From: an uncultured Collinsella sp. | GTDB taxonomy: Bacteria; Actinomycetota; Coriobacteriia; Coriobacteriales; Coriobacteriaceae | Assembly: GCA_900541175.1 (NCBI GenBank) | Contig: UQIT01000007.1 | Location: 1 to 64,000 of the forward strand | Direction: 5' to 3' | DNA length: 64,000 nucleotides | Part shown: positions 16,490 through 25,028 of the stretch, one piece after another | Position numbering within the stretch: position 1 is the first letter of the stretch | How the letters are laid out: every line of letters starts with the position of its first letter | Program-made: the position numbers and the translations under genes | Notes under the pieces: model-generated | Told to the model about the DNA's origin: nothing | The model's input: only the letters and a program-made list of their open reading frames with translations | The model's database searches: none

Positions 16490-17227
16490 ATGGGCTTCTT
16501 TGACAAGATGTTCGAGAAGAAAGAGTGCGCGATTTGCGGTACCGAGCTGGGACTTCTAGGTAAGACAAAAATCAATGAAGGCTACCTGTGCAAAGAGTGC
16601 GCCGGCAAGCTCTCCCCCTACTTTCACGGCTATCGCTCCAGCACCGCGGACGATATCCGTGAGCAACTCGCCTACCGCGAGGCCAACGCCGAACGCCTGT
16701 CTTCGTTCAACCCCACGCGCACGCTTTCTGCCGGGCGCACCAATATTATGCTCGATGAGGACGCGGGCCTGCTGATCATCACTTCGCAGAGCCGCTGGCG
16801 CGACGCCAATCCCGACATCATCGAGTTCTCGCAGGTACTCGGCTGCGATATGGATATCGACGAGCAACGCACCGAGATCTATCGCGAGACCAAGGACGGC
16901 GAGCGCGAGAGCTACAACCCGCCGCGCTACGACCTGGATTACGACTTTAATCTGACCATCCACGTCAACACGCCGTACTTTACCGAGATCAACCTGCGCG
17001 TGAACGACTCCACCATCGATCAGCGCGGCTCCATCGAATATCGCGAGGCCAAGCGCCAGGCAACCGAAGTCCGCGATGCGCTGGTGCAGCTGCGCCAGGA
17101 GACGCGCGACAGCGTCGTGGCCGCCAAAGCCCCCAAGACCGCGGTGACCTGCCCCTTCTGCGGAGCCACCACCATTCCCGATGCCAGCGGGCGCTGCGAA
17201 TACTGCGGCGGCGCCATCGGCGCATAG
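16490..17227 (+). CDS. DUF4428 zinc-ribbon protein
   Basis: A 245-residue soluble protein with an N-terminal treble-clef or ribbon (CAICGTELG, LCKECAGKLSP), a central beta-rich domain of unknown function, and a C-terminal zinc ribbon (CPFCGATT, CEYCGGAIGA). TGGGAGG precedes ATG 16490. It is the first gene of a likely operon with the next two zinc-ribbon genes (25- and 48-bp gaps). The partner genes resemble the Bacillus ydjG/ydjI envelope-stress group, so a role in a membrane-surface complex is likely, but its own activity is unknown. Confidence 0.8.
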   Translation: MGFFDKMFEKKECAICGTELGLLGKTKINEGYLCKECAGKLSPYFHGYRSSTADDIREQLAYREANAERLSSFNPTRTLSAGRTNIMLDEDAGLLIITSQSRWRDANPDIIEFSQVLGCDMDIDEQRTEIYRETKDGERESYNPPRYDLDYDFNLTIHVNTPYFTEINLRVNDSTIDQRGSIEYREAKRQATEVRDALVQLRQETRDSVVAAKAPKTAVTCPFCGATTIPDASGRCEYCGGAIGA

Positions 17228-17251
17228 CCTCCGGCAGCGAAAGGACCGATC

Positions 17252-18574
17252 ATGGCCTTTGAGAGCATCAACTATCAATGCCCCGCGTGTGGCGGCCCCC
17301 TTCACTTTGCCAGTGCCGAGCAAAAGCTCGTCTGCGACTACTGCGATTCTCGTTTTGAAGTCGAAGAAGTCGAGGCCCTCTATCGCGAGCGCCAGGACAA
17401 GGCAGATGCCAAAGCCGATGCAGCAGCCGCAACGCCCAAGCCCGTCGCCGACGACGCGGTGCAGGAACTCGCCCAAAACGCCGGCTACATCTGCTCGTCG
17501 TGCGGCGCCGAGCTCGTGTCCGACGGCACCGTCGCCGTCACCACCTGCCCGTACTGCGGCAACTCCGCCGTGGCGCCCGGCCAGCTCTCTGGCGACTTCT
17601 CGCCCGACCTGGTGATTCCGTTTAAACTCGGACGCGACGATGTCATGACCGCACTCAAGGAGCACTACAAGGGCAAGATCCTGCTGCCCAAGAGCTTTGT
17701 CACCGGCAACCACATCGACGAGGTCCAAGGTGTCTACGTGCCGTTTTGGCTCTACGGCGCCCGCGTTGACGGCGAAGTATACTTTGACGCGACCAACGAG
17801 ACCGTGACCGAGGAATCCGATCGCACCGTCACGACCACCGACCACTACGATGCTTATCGCAAGGGCAATATCTCGTTTAAGCGCGTGCCCGTCGACGGAT
17901 CATCCAAGATGCCCGACGGCCACATGGACGCCATCGAGCCGTTTGACTACGACGCACTGCGTCCGTTCTCGGTCGCATATATGCCCGGCTACATCGCCAA
18001 CCGTTACGACGAGGACTGCGAGACCTGCAAGGCGCGCGCCGAGCGCCGTATGGAAGAAAGCACAATCTCGGCCCTGCGCGAGACCGTCGTCGACGAATAC
18101 GACGATGCCACGGTCGAAAGCAAGCAGCTCGACTACACCTGGGAAGACAGCGACTACGCCCTGTTCCCCGTCTGGATGCTCTCCACCTCGTGGAACGGCA
18201 AGAGCTACCTGTTTGCCATGAACGGCCAGACCGGTCGCTTGGTCGGCGAGCTCCCCTGCTCCAAGCCCAAGCTCGTCATCGCCTCGGTGCTGTTCTTTAT
18301 GATCGGATTTATCCTCTCCCTGATTCTCTTTATGGGGGAATACGCCTTCGATCCGGATTACCTCACCTTTGATATCGAGGGCATCCTCATCAATATCATC
18401 GCGCCGCTGATCATCGTGATTATCGGAGACGTGTTACTGGTAGGCCAGCTCAAGACGGCCAACGAAGCAACCTGTGCCGATGAGTATTGTGGCGAGCTCG
18501 ACCTGACCGAGAAGCACGACACCTTCAGCCACACCGAGACCACCGTTGTCATGAAAGACGACAAGGACGACTAA
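17252..18574 (+). CDS. TFIIB-type zinc-ribbon membrane protein (YdjG-like)
   Basis: A 440-residue protein with two N-terminal zinc ribbons (CPACGG...CDYC and CSSCGA...CPYCG), a linker with Ala/Lys repeats, a large beta-rich domain, a CETCKARAERR segment, and two C-terminal membrane helices (VIASVLFFMIGFILSLILF and IIAPLIIVIIGDVLLVG). This is the layout of B. subtilis YdjG and relatives. The B. subtilis genes ydjFGHI pair PspA with such proteins; here the SPFH partner follows 48 bp downstream but no PspA is adjacent. Confidence 0.82.
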   Translation: MAFESINYQCPACGGPLHFASAEQKLVCDYCDSRFEVEEVEALYRERQDKADAKADAAAATPKPVADDAVQELAQNAGYICSSCGAELVSDGTVAVTTCPYCGNSAVAPGQLSGDFSPDLVIPFKLGRDDVMTALKEHYKGKILLPKSFVTGNHIDEVQGVYVPFWLYGARVDGEVYFDATNETVTEESDRTVTTTDHYDAYRKGNISFKRVPVDGSSKMPDGHMDAIEPFDYDALRPFSVAYMPGYIANRYDEDCETCKARAERRMEESTISALRETVVDEYDDATVESKQLDYTWEDSDYALFPVWMLSTSWNGKSYLFAMNGQTGRLVGELPCSKPKLVIASVLFFMIGFILSLILFMGEYAFDPDYLTFDIEGILINIIAPLIIVIIGDVLLVGQLKTANEATCADEYCGELDLTEKHDTFSHTETTVVMKDDKDD

Positions 18575-18622
18575 GCAATCCAACCAATACCACCCGGCCT
18601 TTGACGAGAAAGGAAGATCACC

Positions 18623-19858
18623 ATGGGACTCTTGAAAGCTGGATTGGGAGCTGCCGGCGGCGTCATGGCCGACCAGTGGAAGGAATTTATCTACTGCGAA
18701 TCGATGCCTGCTGACGTCTTGGCCTGCAAGGGCAGCAAACGTACCGGTGGCCGCAGCTCCAACACGCGCGGCGAGGACAACGTCATCTCCAACGGCTCGG
18801 TCATCGCCGTCAACGACGGACAAGGCATGCTCGTGGTGCAAAACGGCAAGATCATCGAAGTCGCGCTGGAGCCCGGTGAGTTTGTCTTCGATACCGGCAG
18901 CGAGCCGAGCGTCTTTAGCGGCAACCTGGGCGATTCCATCAAGGAGACCTTCGCCAATATCGGCAGCCGCTTTACCTTTGGCGGCGACGCGGGCAAGGAC
19001 CAGCGCGTCTACTTCATCAACACCAAGGAGATCATCGGCAACAAGTACGGCACCGCCTCGCCCGTGCCCTTCCGCGTGGTCGATAACAACATTGGCCTGG
19101 ACGTCGACATCTCCGTGCGCTGCAACGGCGAGTATTCGTACCGCATCACCAACCCGCTGCTGTTCTACACCAACGTATGCGGCAACGTGACCGATAGCTA
19201 CACGCGCGACAAGATCGACAGCCAGCTTAAGTCCGAGCTGCTCACCGCCCTGCAGCCCGCCTTTGCCAAGATCTCGGAGATGGGCATCCGCTACAGCGCC
19301 ATCCCCGGCCACACCACCGAGCTCGCCCGCGCGCTCAACGAGGTCCTCTCTGCCGACTGGCGCGACCTGCGTGGTGTCGAGATTGTGAGCTTTGGCGTCA
19401 ACTCCATCGCCGCCTCGCTAGAAGACGAGCAGATGATCAAGGACCTGCAGAAAGCCGCGGTCATGCGCGATCCCACCATGGCAGCCGCCAACATTGCCAG
19501 CGCCCAGAGCGACGCAATGCGCGCGGCAGCCGCCAACCCCAACGGCGCGATGGCAGGCTTTATGGGCATGGGCATGGCAGGTGGCATGGGCGGCATGAAC
19601 GCTAGCCAGCTGTTCGCCGCCGGTCAGGCACAGCAGCAGGCTGCCCCGCAGCCGGCTCCGACTCCCGCACCGGCACCCACCGCCGCACCTGCGGCCGGCG
19701 CATGGACCTGCAGCTGCGGCGCCACCAACACCGGCAAGTTCTGCTCCGAGTGCGGCAGTCCCGCACCCGCCCCGGCACCGGCCAAGTGGTTCTGCCCCAA
19801 CTGCGGCAGCGAAAACGGCGGCAAGTTCTGCAGCAACTGCGGAACGCCCCGGCCCTAG
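18623..19858 (+). CDS. SPFH-domain/virion-core-like protein with C-terminal zinc ribbons
   Basis: A 411-residue protein of the YdjI type. Residues about 25-290 form an SPFH/band-7-like domain (WKEFIYCESMPADVLACKG, VEIVSFGVNSIAA). A Gly/Met-rich and Pro/Ala-rich linker follows, then two zinc ribbons (CSCGATNTGKFCSECG and CPNCGSENGGKFCSNCG). AGGAAG precedes ATG 18623. SPFH proteins assemble on membranes; the gene's place after a YdjG-like membrane protein suggests a membrane-stress complex. It has no transmembrane helix of its own. Confidence 0.82.
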   Translation: MGLLKAGLGAAGGVMADQWKEFIYCESMPADVLACKGSKRTGGRSSNTRGEDNVISNGSVIAVNDGQGMLVVQNGKIIEVALEPGEFVFDTGSEPSVFSGNLGDSIKETFANIGSRFTFGGDAGKDQRVYFINTKEIIGNKYGTASPVPFRVVDNNIGLDVDISVRCNGEYSYRITNPLLFYTNVCGNVTDSYTRDKIDSQLKSELLTALQPAFAKISEMGIRYSAIPGHTTELARALNEVLSADWRDLRGVEIVSFGVNSIAASLEDEQMIKDLQKAAVMRDPTMAAANIASAQSDAMRAAAANPNGAMAGFMGMGMAGGMGGMNASQLFAAGQAQQQAAPQPAPTPAPAPTAAPAAGAWTCSCGATNTGKFCSECGSPAPAPAPAKWFCPNCGSENGGKFCSNCGTPRP

Positions 19859-19938
19859 CCCCTCTATCTGGTAATTGGCGGGGGATCCGCCACCCCCGCA
19901 TTTGCTTCTATGGGTTTCGTTCGATAAAGGAGGACACC

Positions 19939-20781
19939 ATGAAGACAACGTTCAAAAAGTCCGTACTCGCATTTCTGACATGCGTCCTGGCGCTCGCCTT
20001 TGCCCTGACGGGCTGCAGCGGCGGCGGCAAAGACCCCAAGGCCAACTTCGTCGGCAGCTGGGAACTCTCGGGTGGAACCGTGGATGGCGAAGAGCTGACC
20101 GATGAGTACATGAAGATGCTCGAGGATTGGGGTGTCCACTGCGTCCTGATTCTCGATGAGGACGGTACAGGCGCCCTCGACCTGTTCCTTGAAGTCGTCG
20201 ACCTTAAATGGGAGGCAAAGGACGCCACCACCGTAACCATCACCGCCGAAGATGAGTCGCACGACATGAAGCTCAAGGACGGCAAACTCATCCTCGAAGA
20301 AGATGACGGCAATCTTGTCTTTACCAAGTCCGACAAGGACCTGTCCGGTACGGTGAAGAAGGATCGCGAGGCGGCCGAGAAGGAAGAGGAGATCGATGAG
20401 GCCGTCGAAGACGACGATGTCCAGAACGTCGAAATCTCCCCCGCCGTCACCGTCGCCGATGACGATCTGTGCACCATCACCATCACCGAGAAGTTCAAGG
20501 ACGACTGGGGCGACATCGGCTTTGTCGTCAACATCACCAACAAGAGCGACAAGGACCTGACCTTCTACGCTCCTTCCGGCAAGACCAACGTCAACGGCAC
20601 CATGAAGGAACCCTGGTTCTCGGCTAACCTGATGCCCGGCACCAGCGCCACCGAGGAATTCACGTTCTCGAGCGGCGAACTTGACAGTCTTGACGACCTG
20701 GTCAACACGACCATCGGCATCGACGCCTACCTGACCGATTCCTACGAGGACGTCGCCTCCTACAGCGCAACCATCGCGTAA
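19939..20781 (+). CDS. Acidic lipoprotein with C-terminal DUF5067-like domain
   Basis: A 280-residue lipoprotein: MKTTFKKSV, hydrophobic stretch, lipobox LTGC near residue 27. The first half resembles a lipocalin-like sheet (GSWELSGGTVDGEELT). A highly acidic linker (EAAEKEEEIDEAVEDDD) leads to a beta-sandwich with VVNITNKSDKDLTFYAPS, a pattern seen in DUF4352/DUF5067-type secreted domains. The start at 19939 is fixed by AAGGAGG and the signal peptide. It follows the SPFH gene by 80 bp and may be co-transcribed. A terminator lies downstream. Confidence 0.78.
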   Translation: MKTTFKKSVLAFLTCVLALAFALTGCSGGGKDPKANFVGSWELSGGTVDGEELTDEYMKMLEDWGVHCVLILDEDGTGALDLFLEVVDLKWEAKDATTVTITAEDESHDMKLKDGKLILEEDDGNLVFTKSDKDLSGTVKKDREAAEKEEEIDEAVEDDDVQNVEISPAVTVADDDLCTITITEKFKDDWGDIGFVVNITNKSDKDLTFYAPSGKTNVNGTMKEPWFSANLMPGTSATEEFTFSSGELDSLDDLVNTTIGIDAYLTDSYEDVASYSATIA

Positions 20782-20831
20782 CGGCGGACACCGATAGCCG
20801 CGGATTGGCGGACACATCCGCGCACATGTCA

Positions 20832-20873
20832 GGCGGGGCCGCAGGAAATGATCCTGCGGCCCCGCCGCTTTTA
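20832..20873 (+). terminator. Intrinsic terminator after the lipoprotein gene
   Basis: Perfect 15-bp stem GGCGGGGCCGCAGGA with its complement (20832-20866), loop AATGA, followed by GCTTTTA. It lies between convergent genes and may serve both. Confidence 0.85.
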
Positions 20874-20892
20874 TGCCGATGCGTAACGAGCG

Positions 20893-21513
20893 TTAGCGCT
20901 CCATGTTGGGAACGATGCTGCCCTCCGTTACCGCGTGCACGGCCAGGCGCATGATGTTGTCGTAGCCGGTCTTGTTGAGGATCTCCGAGATGCGGCGTTT
21001 GATGGTGCCCTCGCTCATAAACAGCTCGGCCGCGATTTCGCGGCGGCTCTTGCCCTCGCAGGCAAGGCGCAAGATCGATAGCTCGACATCGTCGAGGGCC
21101 GCCGTGCCCGAGAAGATGCTCTCGGGCGGCTTGGGAAACGTGCAGTAACCCGCCAGCGTGGAGCGCATCACGGCGAATAGCTCGTCGATACCGACGTTCT
21201 TATACACAAAGCTGTCGACGCCCGCCTCGCGTGCCTGGTCCACAAAGGTGATCTCGGGCATACCCGTCATGATAATGACGCGGCACTCGGGCAGTTGTTC
21301 TTTAATGCGCGCCGCCGCCACGATGCCGTTGGAATCGTGCTCGGTGCACACATCCATCAGTATCATGTCCGGACGCTCCTTGAGTACAACGTCCAAGGCA
21401 TCCGAGGCGTCGGCGATCGCGGCGACAACGGTCATGTCGGGCTGGTCACCGACGGAGCGCGCGAGGCTCTCGCGCAAGATAGCCTGGTCTTCGACGATTA
21501 ACACGCGGATCAT
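20893..21513 (-). CDS. NarL/FixJ-family response regulator
   Basis: A 206-residue two-component regulator: receiver domain with the acidic pair VEDQ, phosphorylated Asp in ILMDVCTEHD, Thr in IIMTGMPE and Lys in SFVYKN; then a LuxR-type HTH (LACEGKSRREIAAELFMSEGTIKRRI). Its start overlaps the kinase gene stop by four bases (21510-21513), so they are co-translated. The HTH departs from the usual vHRH by carrying KRRISEIL. Its targets are unknown; the nearest unlinked genes are the SPFH set and the phospho-glucosidase. Confidence 0.92.
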   Translation of the reverse strand: MIRVLIVEDQAILRESLARSVGDQPDMTVVAAIADASDALDVVLKERPDMILMDVCTEHDSNGIVAAARIKEQLPECRVIIMTGMPEITFVDQAREAGVDSFVYKNVGIDELFAVMRSTLAGYCTFPKPPESIFSGTAALDDVELSILRLACEGKSRREIAAELFMSEGTIKRRISEILNKTGYDNIMRLAVHAVTEGSIVPNMER

Positions 21514-23009
21514 GAGCTTCTCCTTTGGACCGTGGCATTGGAGGCGAGCGGGATGGACACCGCAAGCGTAAAGGGCGGGGCGGTGTGGACTTCCAGGCTG
21601 CCGCCCAGATTCTGTGCGACATGCCTCATACCAGGGATACCCGTTCCCTCGCGATACGATACGGGTGCGGGCGCGCCGTCGTTAGAAACGACCATCCGCG
21701 CAACAGCGCCGTCTTCCGACGTCTCCTGCCGCAGGCGCACATGGACCTGATGGGCCTGTGCATGCTTGGTGGCATTGGTCGAGGCCTCGCGGATAATCTG
21801 CAGAAAGGCTGCGGCGACACGCGCGTCGCTTGGCAGCTCGCCCTCCACATCGATCTGCACGCTCACCAGGCCAAAGGCATGGACGATATCGCCCAGTTGC
21901 TCTGCCGGTTCGGTGTCGCCCCCGCTGCGCAGATCGGCAGCGATTGAGCGCAGCAGCGGGTCGATCTGCTCGAGTGACTCGTCATCCAGGCGCCCCTCCT
22001 CCAAATAACGATGGAGGATGGACAGACGCTGCCCGATCACGTCGTGCACGCGAGCGCGCATACGCAGATAGGCCGCATTGTCAGCAACTTTTTTGACTTC
22101 TTCGATCTGGGCTTGGAGCTCTTGGCCCGCAAGTTCAAGCAGGTGGTTGGCTTGCGCCAGGCGATCATGAGCATGCGCATACTCTGTTACATCCAGGCCG
22201 ATAATGCGCTCGAAGAGGCGGCCCGAAACCATAACGTCATCGTGCACAAACAAGCGAATCTCGGCGGGAGAAACCTCGACCACAACGCGCGCCTCACCAA
22301 AGCGGTCCAGATTAATGCGCACGCGGTTCTGGCTGCTTTCGGGCATTTGCATGCTGAGTTTACGCAGGTCGTTCCATGTACCGCTCATATCGCCTAGGTC
22401 GGTGGGCATATGAAACTCCACCAGGTTTTTGCGCATGCAGCGGTTCATGAGCAGTGGACGGCCCCTCGAGTCCAGATACAGGATGCCCACGGGAATCACG
22501 TTGATGGTTTCGATCGTCGAAAACGCGGTGATATCCTCCTGGCGGTTGCGGATATCCATCAAGAGCGCCGCGATGGAGCGGAACAGGAAGAACGCTCCCT
22601 CTGCGATAAGGACAACGGTCCACGCCGAGCCCATGGCAAAAACCACCGGCGGTGTCACGGCGGCAACGAGCAACAGTTCGGGCAGCATGACGAGGCGACG
22701 ATAGTGCACCATAAGCGTCACGCCATAGGCAAAGATCGCGGCATTGAGCCACAGCACTCCGCCCATTGCCCTAGCGCAAACGTCAAGCGGCGCCACCAGA
22801 TACGAGCCAGACGACGCGAATAAGATGAGCGCCGAAATCATCAGGTGAAGCACGAGGCTCGCCTCGTAGGCGCAAACCACCTTACGGTTATAGGACGAGC
22901 GGCGCGATGCGATGAGCGGGACGTGGATCGTCTGCAGACACGCAGCCAGGGCAAAGACAACATCGAGCGCAACGATTTGGGGAAGGATGAGCGAAATCGT
23001 CATCGTCAC
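21510..23009 (-). CDS. Sensor histidine kinase (HisKA_3/HATPase)
   Basis: A 499-residue membrane kinase. The N-terminal 200 residues hold six or seven hydrophobic helices, then a PAS-like region (VIPVGILYLDSRGRPLLMN), a coiled segment, the phosphoacceptor region RARVHDVIGQRLSIL, the N box REASTNATKHAQA and the G box GTGIPGMRHVAQNLGG. This pairs with the NarL-type regulator whose gene overlaps it downstream. The first codons overlap the upstream sensor gene by four bases, so all three are made from one transcript. Confidence 0.9.
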   Translation of the reverse strand: MTMTISLILPQIVALDVVFALAACLQTIHVPLIASRRSSYNRKVVCAYEASLVLHLMISALILFASSGSYLVAPLDVCARAMGGVLWLNAAIFAYGVTLMVHYRRLVMLPELLLVAAVTPPVVFAMGSAWTVVLIAEGAFFLFRSIAALLMDIRNRQEDITAFSTIETINVIPVGILYLDSRGRPLLMNRCMRKNLVEFHMPTDLGDMSGTWNDLRKLSMQMPESSQNRVRINLDRFGEARVVVEVSPAEIRLFVHDDVMVSGRLFERIIGLDVTEYAHAHDRLAQANHLLELAGQELQAQIEEVKKVADNAAYLRMRARVHDVIGQRLSILHRYLEEGRLDDESLEQIDPLLRSIAADLRSGGDTEPAEQLGDIVHAFGLVSVQIDVEGELPSDARVAAAFLQIIREASTNATKHAQAHQVHVRLRQETSEDGAVARMVVSNDGAPAPVSYREGTGIPGMRHVAQNLGGSLEVHTAPPFTLAVSIPLASNATVQRRSS

Positions 23010-24889
23010 TCACCCGCCCTCGGCATCAAGACGATCATGCGCAGCTGGCCGGGCTCGCCCTCAAGGCGGTATGCCACGTTGCGCCCTTGCAGAGCGCTTT
23101 CGAGCTCTTGCGCAGCGGGCGTCTGCGAAAGATCTTCTTCGTCGTTGGAAAAAAGCGTGGCGCGCAGCTCGACACTGCATCGGTCATGGTCGCCCAAGTG
23201 ATACATAAGCGCCGGATGGTCGGTGGTGTAGGCAAAAAACGCAAAGTCATACACGCAGTCGTACAGGGCGCTTACCGTACTGGCATGCATCGGGCGCCGT
23301 ATGGCGATAATCGAGGCGCAATCGACATCGATGGTGCGCAGGTCGCTTGCAAGCTCGTTGGCAATGAGCTGAATGCGGTCGCGATCAAAACCGCTCTCCC
23401 CATGCTGTGCCAACGTGAGCGACCCCTTGCGCTTGCAATAGGCGACGAGCATCTTTGCGCGCTGCAGCATGCGGTAACGCTCGTGCGAAGACGCCTCGTC
23501 GGTCAACGGCGGCAGCGAGCTCAGCAGGTCGTACATCCCTTCGAGCGCGCGGGCAATCGCCTGGTCCACGTCTTGGACCAGCAAGGTCTCGGCCTCTTGA
23601 TCTGCCAAATGCGTCTTAAGGTCGTAGTCGGCGGCGAGCAGCTCGTTTTGACGCTGCAGCTCCATGCGACGATGTGCCAGCTCACGGTTAAGCTCGTTGA
23701 GCTCCGACACGTCTTGGGCAAGCAGGGCCGATCCGCCCAGCAGTGGAAAGGCACGGTACATCACATCGGGATCGGACGCCACGGCAAAGGCATGGGCGTG
23801 GCCGTGCTCCTGGGTCCGCAACTCCTCGCGCACGCCTACCGGCATTGGCTTTGACACCGGCGTGGCATAGACCTCCTGCAGGTCGCGCGTTAGAACTTTG
23901 AGGTCGAGCGGCAAGGTGTCGAAAATGCCGGCGATGTCGTGATACGACGGAATGACACCACAATCGAGACAGATTTCCATCGCCACCACGCACAGGACGC
24001 AATAGACGAGCGAGAAGTTGAGCCTCCATGCCCAGGGCACGCGCAACGCATACGAGATGGCAAAGAATGCGCCACCCAGCAGTACGAGCGCCGCCGTGCC
24101 CGAGAAACGCTGGATGCGAAAGGACGAGGACCGGCCCACCAGGATAAAAAAGGCCACGAAGTTAAAGGCCGTCCACACTAAGACGGCGAAATAACCCCAG
24201 CCGTACGTGTAATCGTTGCTCCAGGTGTCGCTTGTACGGTCAAAGCGGAAGACCTGTTGGTGAAAATCGTTGGTGAGCACAAATCCGATAAGCAGGATGG
24301 CCACAATCCACAGCGCGGCGCAGTAGCGGCGACCCAGGCGGTGTTGCTCCAGGCCCGCAAGGCGCAGACCACACAACTGGTAGAGCAGCGGAATGAGCGT
24401 CATGGGCACGTAGTACAGGTACCACAGCACGGTGGCATAGAACGGCGTGAACGACTTGTACTTGAGAATGACTTCGATCATCCACAGGGCGCAGATGGTG
24501 GCGATGGCAACAAGGCGGCGGCGCAACACATAGTCCAAACAGCGCAGATAGACCGATACGCCCCAGATCGAAAATATAATTGCGGCGACAAGCAGCGGGA
24601 GAGAGCTCGAATGGACGAGCGCATCCACGACCTCTTCGGACACCTCGCTATAGGCGGGCACGGCGTTAGAAAGTTTGGGGTCGAAGGCGAACAGCGCCGG
24701 CAAGACTGCCAAAAGCATGAGGAACAGCGCGGTGATGACACCGGCGATAGCAAAGACGCGGTGGCGGTACACCTGATGTGTTATGCCAACAAGGAATCGC
24801 GGCATGGCGAAGAGCCTGCCGCCCCTGGGATCCGCCACGGGAGCGGATCGGGCGGCCGCGTGGCCGATATGTCGCTCGCGGGTACCCAT
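23006..24889 (-). CDS. 7TM sensor with degenerate kinase-like cytoplasmic part
   Basis: About 627 residues from ATG 24889: seven or eight N-terminal membrane helices in the pattern of the histidine-kinase 7TM region, then a long helical stretch (ELNRELAHRRMELQRQNELL) and a C-terminal region. No histidine box, N box or G box is evident; the C-terminus (FAYTTDHPALMYHL) looks like a decayed HATPase. It overlaps the true kinase gene by four bases, so it likely senses and modulates it. The longer frame to 24976 is unlikely because a -10-like TACACT lies at 24899-24904. MPRFLVG at 24805 is an alternative start. Confidence 0.75.
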   Translation of the reverse strand: MGTRERHIGHAAARSAPVADPRGGRLFAMPRFLVGITHQVYRHRVFAIAGVITALFLMLLAVLPALFAFDPKLSNAVPAYSEVSEEVVDALVHSSSLPLLVAAIIFSIWGVSVYLRCLDYVLRRRLVAIATICALWMIEVILKYKSFTPFYATVLWYLYYVPMTLIPLLYQLCGLRLAGLEQHRLGRRYCAALWIVAILLIGFVLTNDFHQQVFRFDRTSDTWSNDYTYGWGYFAVLVWTAFNFVAFFILVGRSSSFRIQRFSGTAALVLLGGAFFAISYALRVPWAWRLNFSLVYCVLCVVAMEICLDCGVIPSYHDIAGIFDTLPLDLKVLTRDLQEVYATPVSKPMPVGVREELRTQEHGHAHAFAVASDPDVMYRAFPLLGGSALLAQDVSELNELNRELAHRRMELQRQNELLAADYDLKTHLADQEAETLLVQDVDQAIARALEGMYDLLSSLPPLTDEASSHERYRMLQRAKMLVAYCKRKGSLTLAQHGESGFDRDRIQLIANELASDLRTIDVDCASIIAIRRPMHASTVSALYDCVYDFAFFAYTTDHPALMYHLGDHDRCSVELRATLFSNDEEDLSQTPAAQELESALQGRNVAYRLEGEPGQLRMIVLMPRAGE

Positions 24890-24898
24890 AGTGCTTTT

Positions 24899-24904
24899 AG
24901 TGTA
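24899..24904 (-). promoter_or_regulatory. -10 box close to the sensor gene start
   Basis: TACACT on the minus strand with nine bases to the ATG at 24889 and no Shine-Dalgarno, so the mRNA is probably leaderless or nearly so. No good -35 was found. Confidence 0.45.
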
Positions 24905-24955
24905 CCGGCAGATGGGTCGAAAGAGCGGGCCGCATGTCCCAAAATCCGCAGACGG

Positions 24956-24993
24956 CAAGGCGCCCGGCGAGCACATACTCGCTGGGCGCCTTG
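24956..24993 (-). terminator. Hairpin after the phospho-glucosidase gene
   Basis: Arms CAAGGCGCCC and GGGCGCCTTG enclose a partly paired loop. It lies 36 bp past the GH1 stop. The T-run is poor, so termination is plausible rather than sure. Confidence 0.6.
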
Positions 24994-25028
24994 GTCAGGA
25001 GACTCTGAAGTCGAGTGTCTCAGCTTCC

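Noticed and set aside
24890..24976. N-terminal extension of the 7TM sensor
   Set aside because: The extension crosses the likely -10 box, lacks a ribosome site and has no family likeness.
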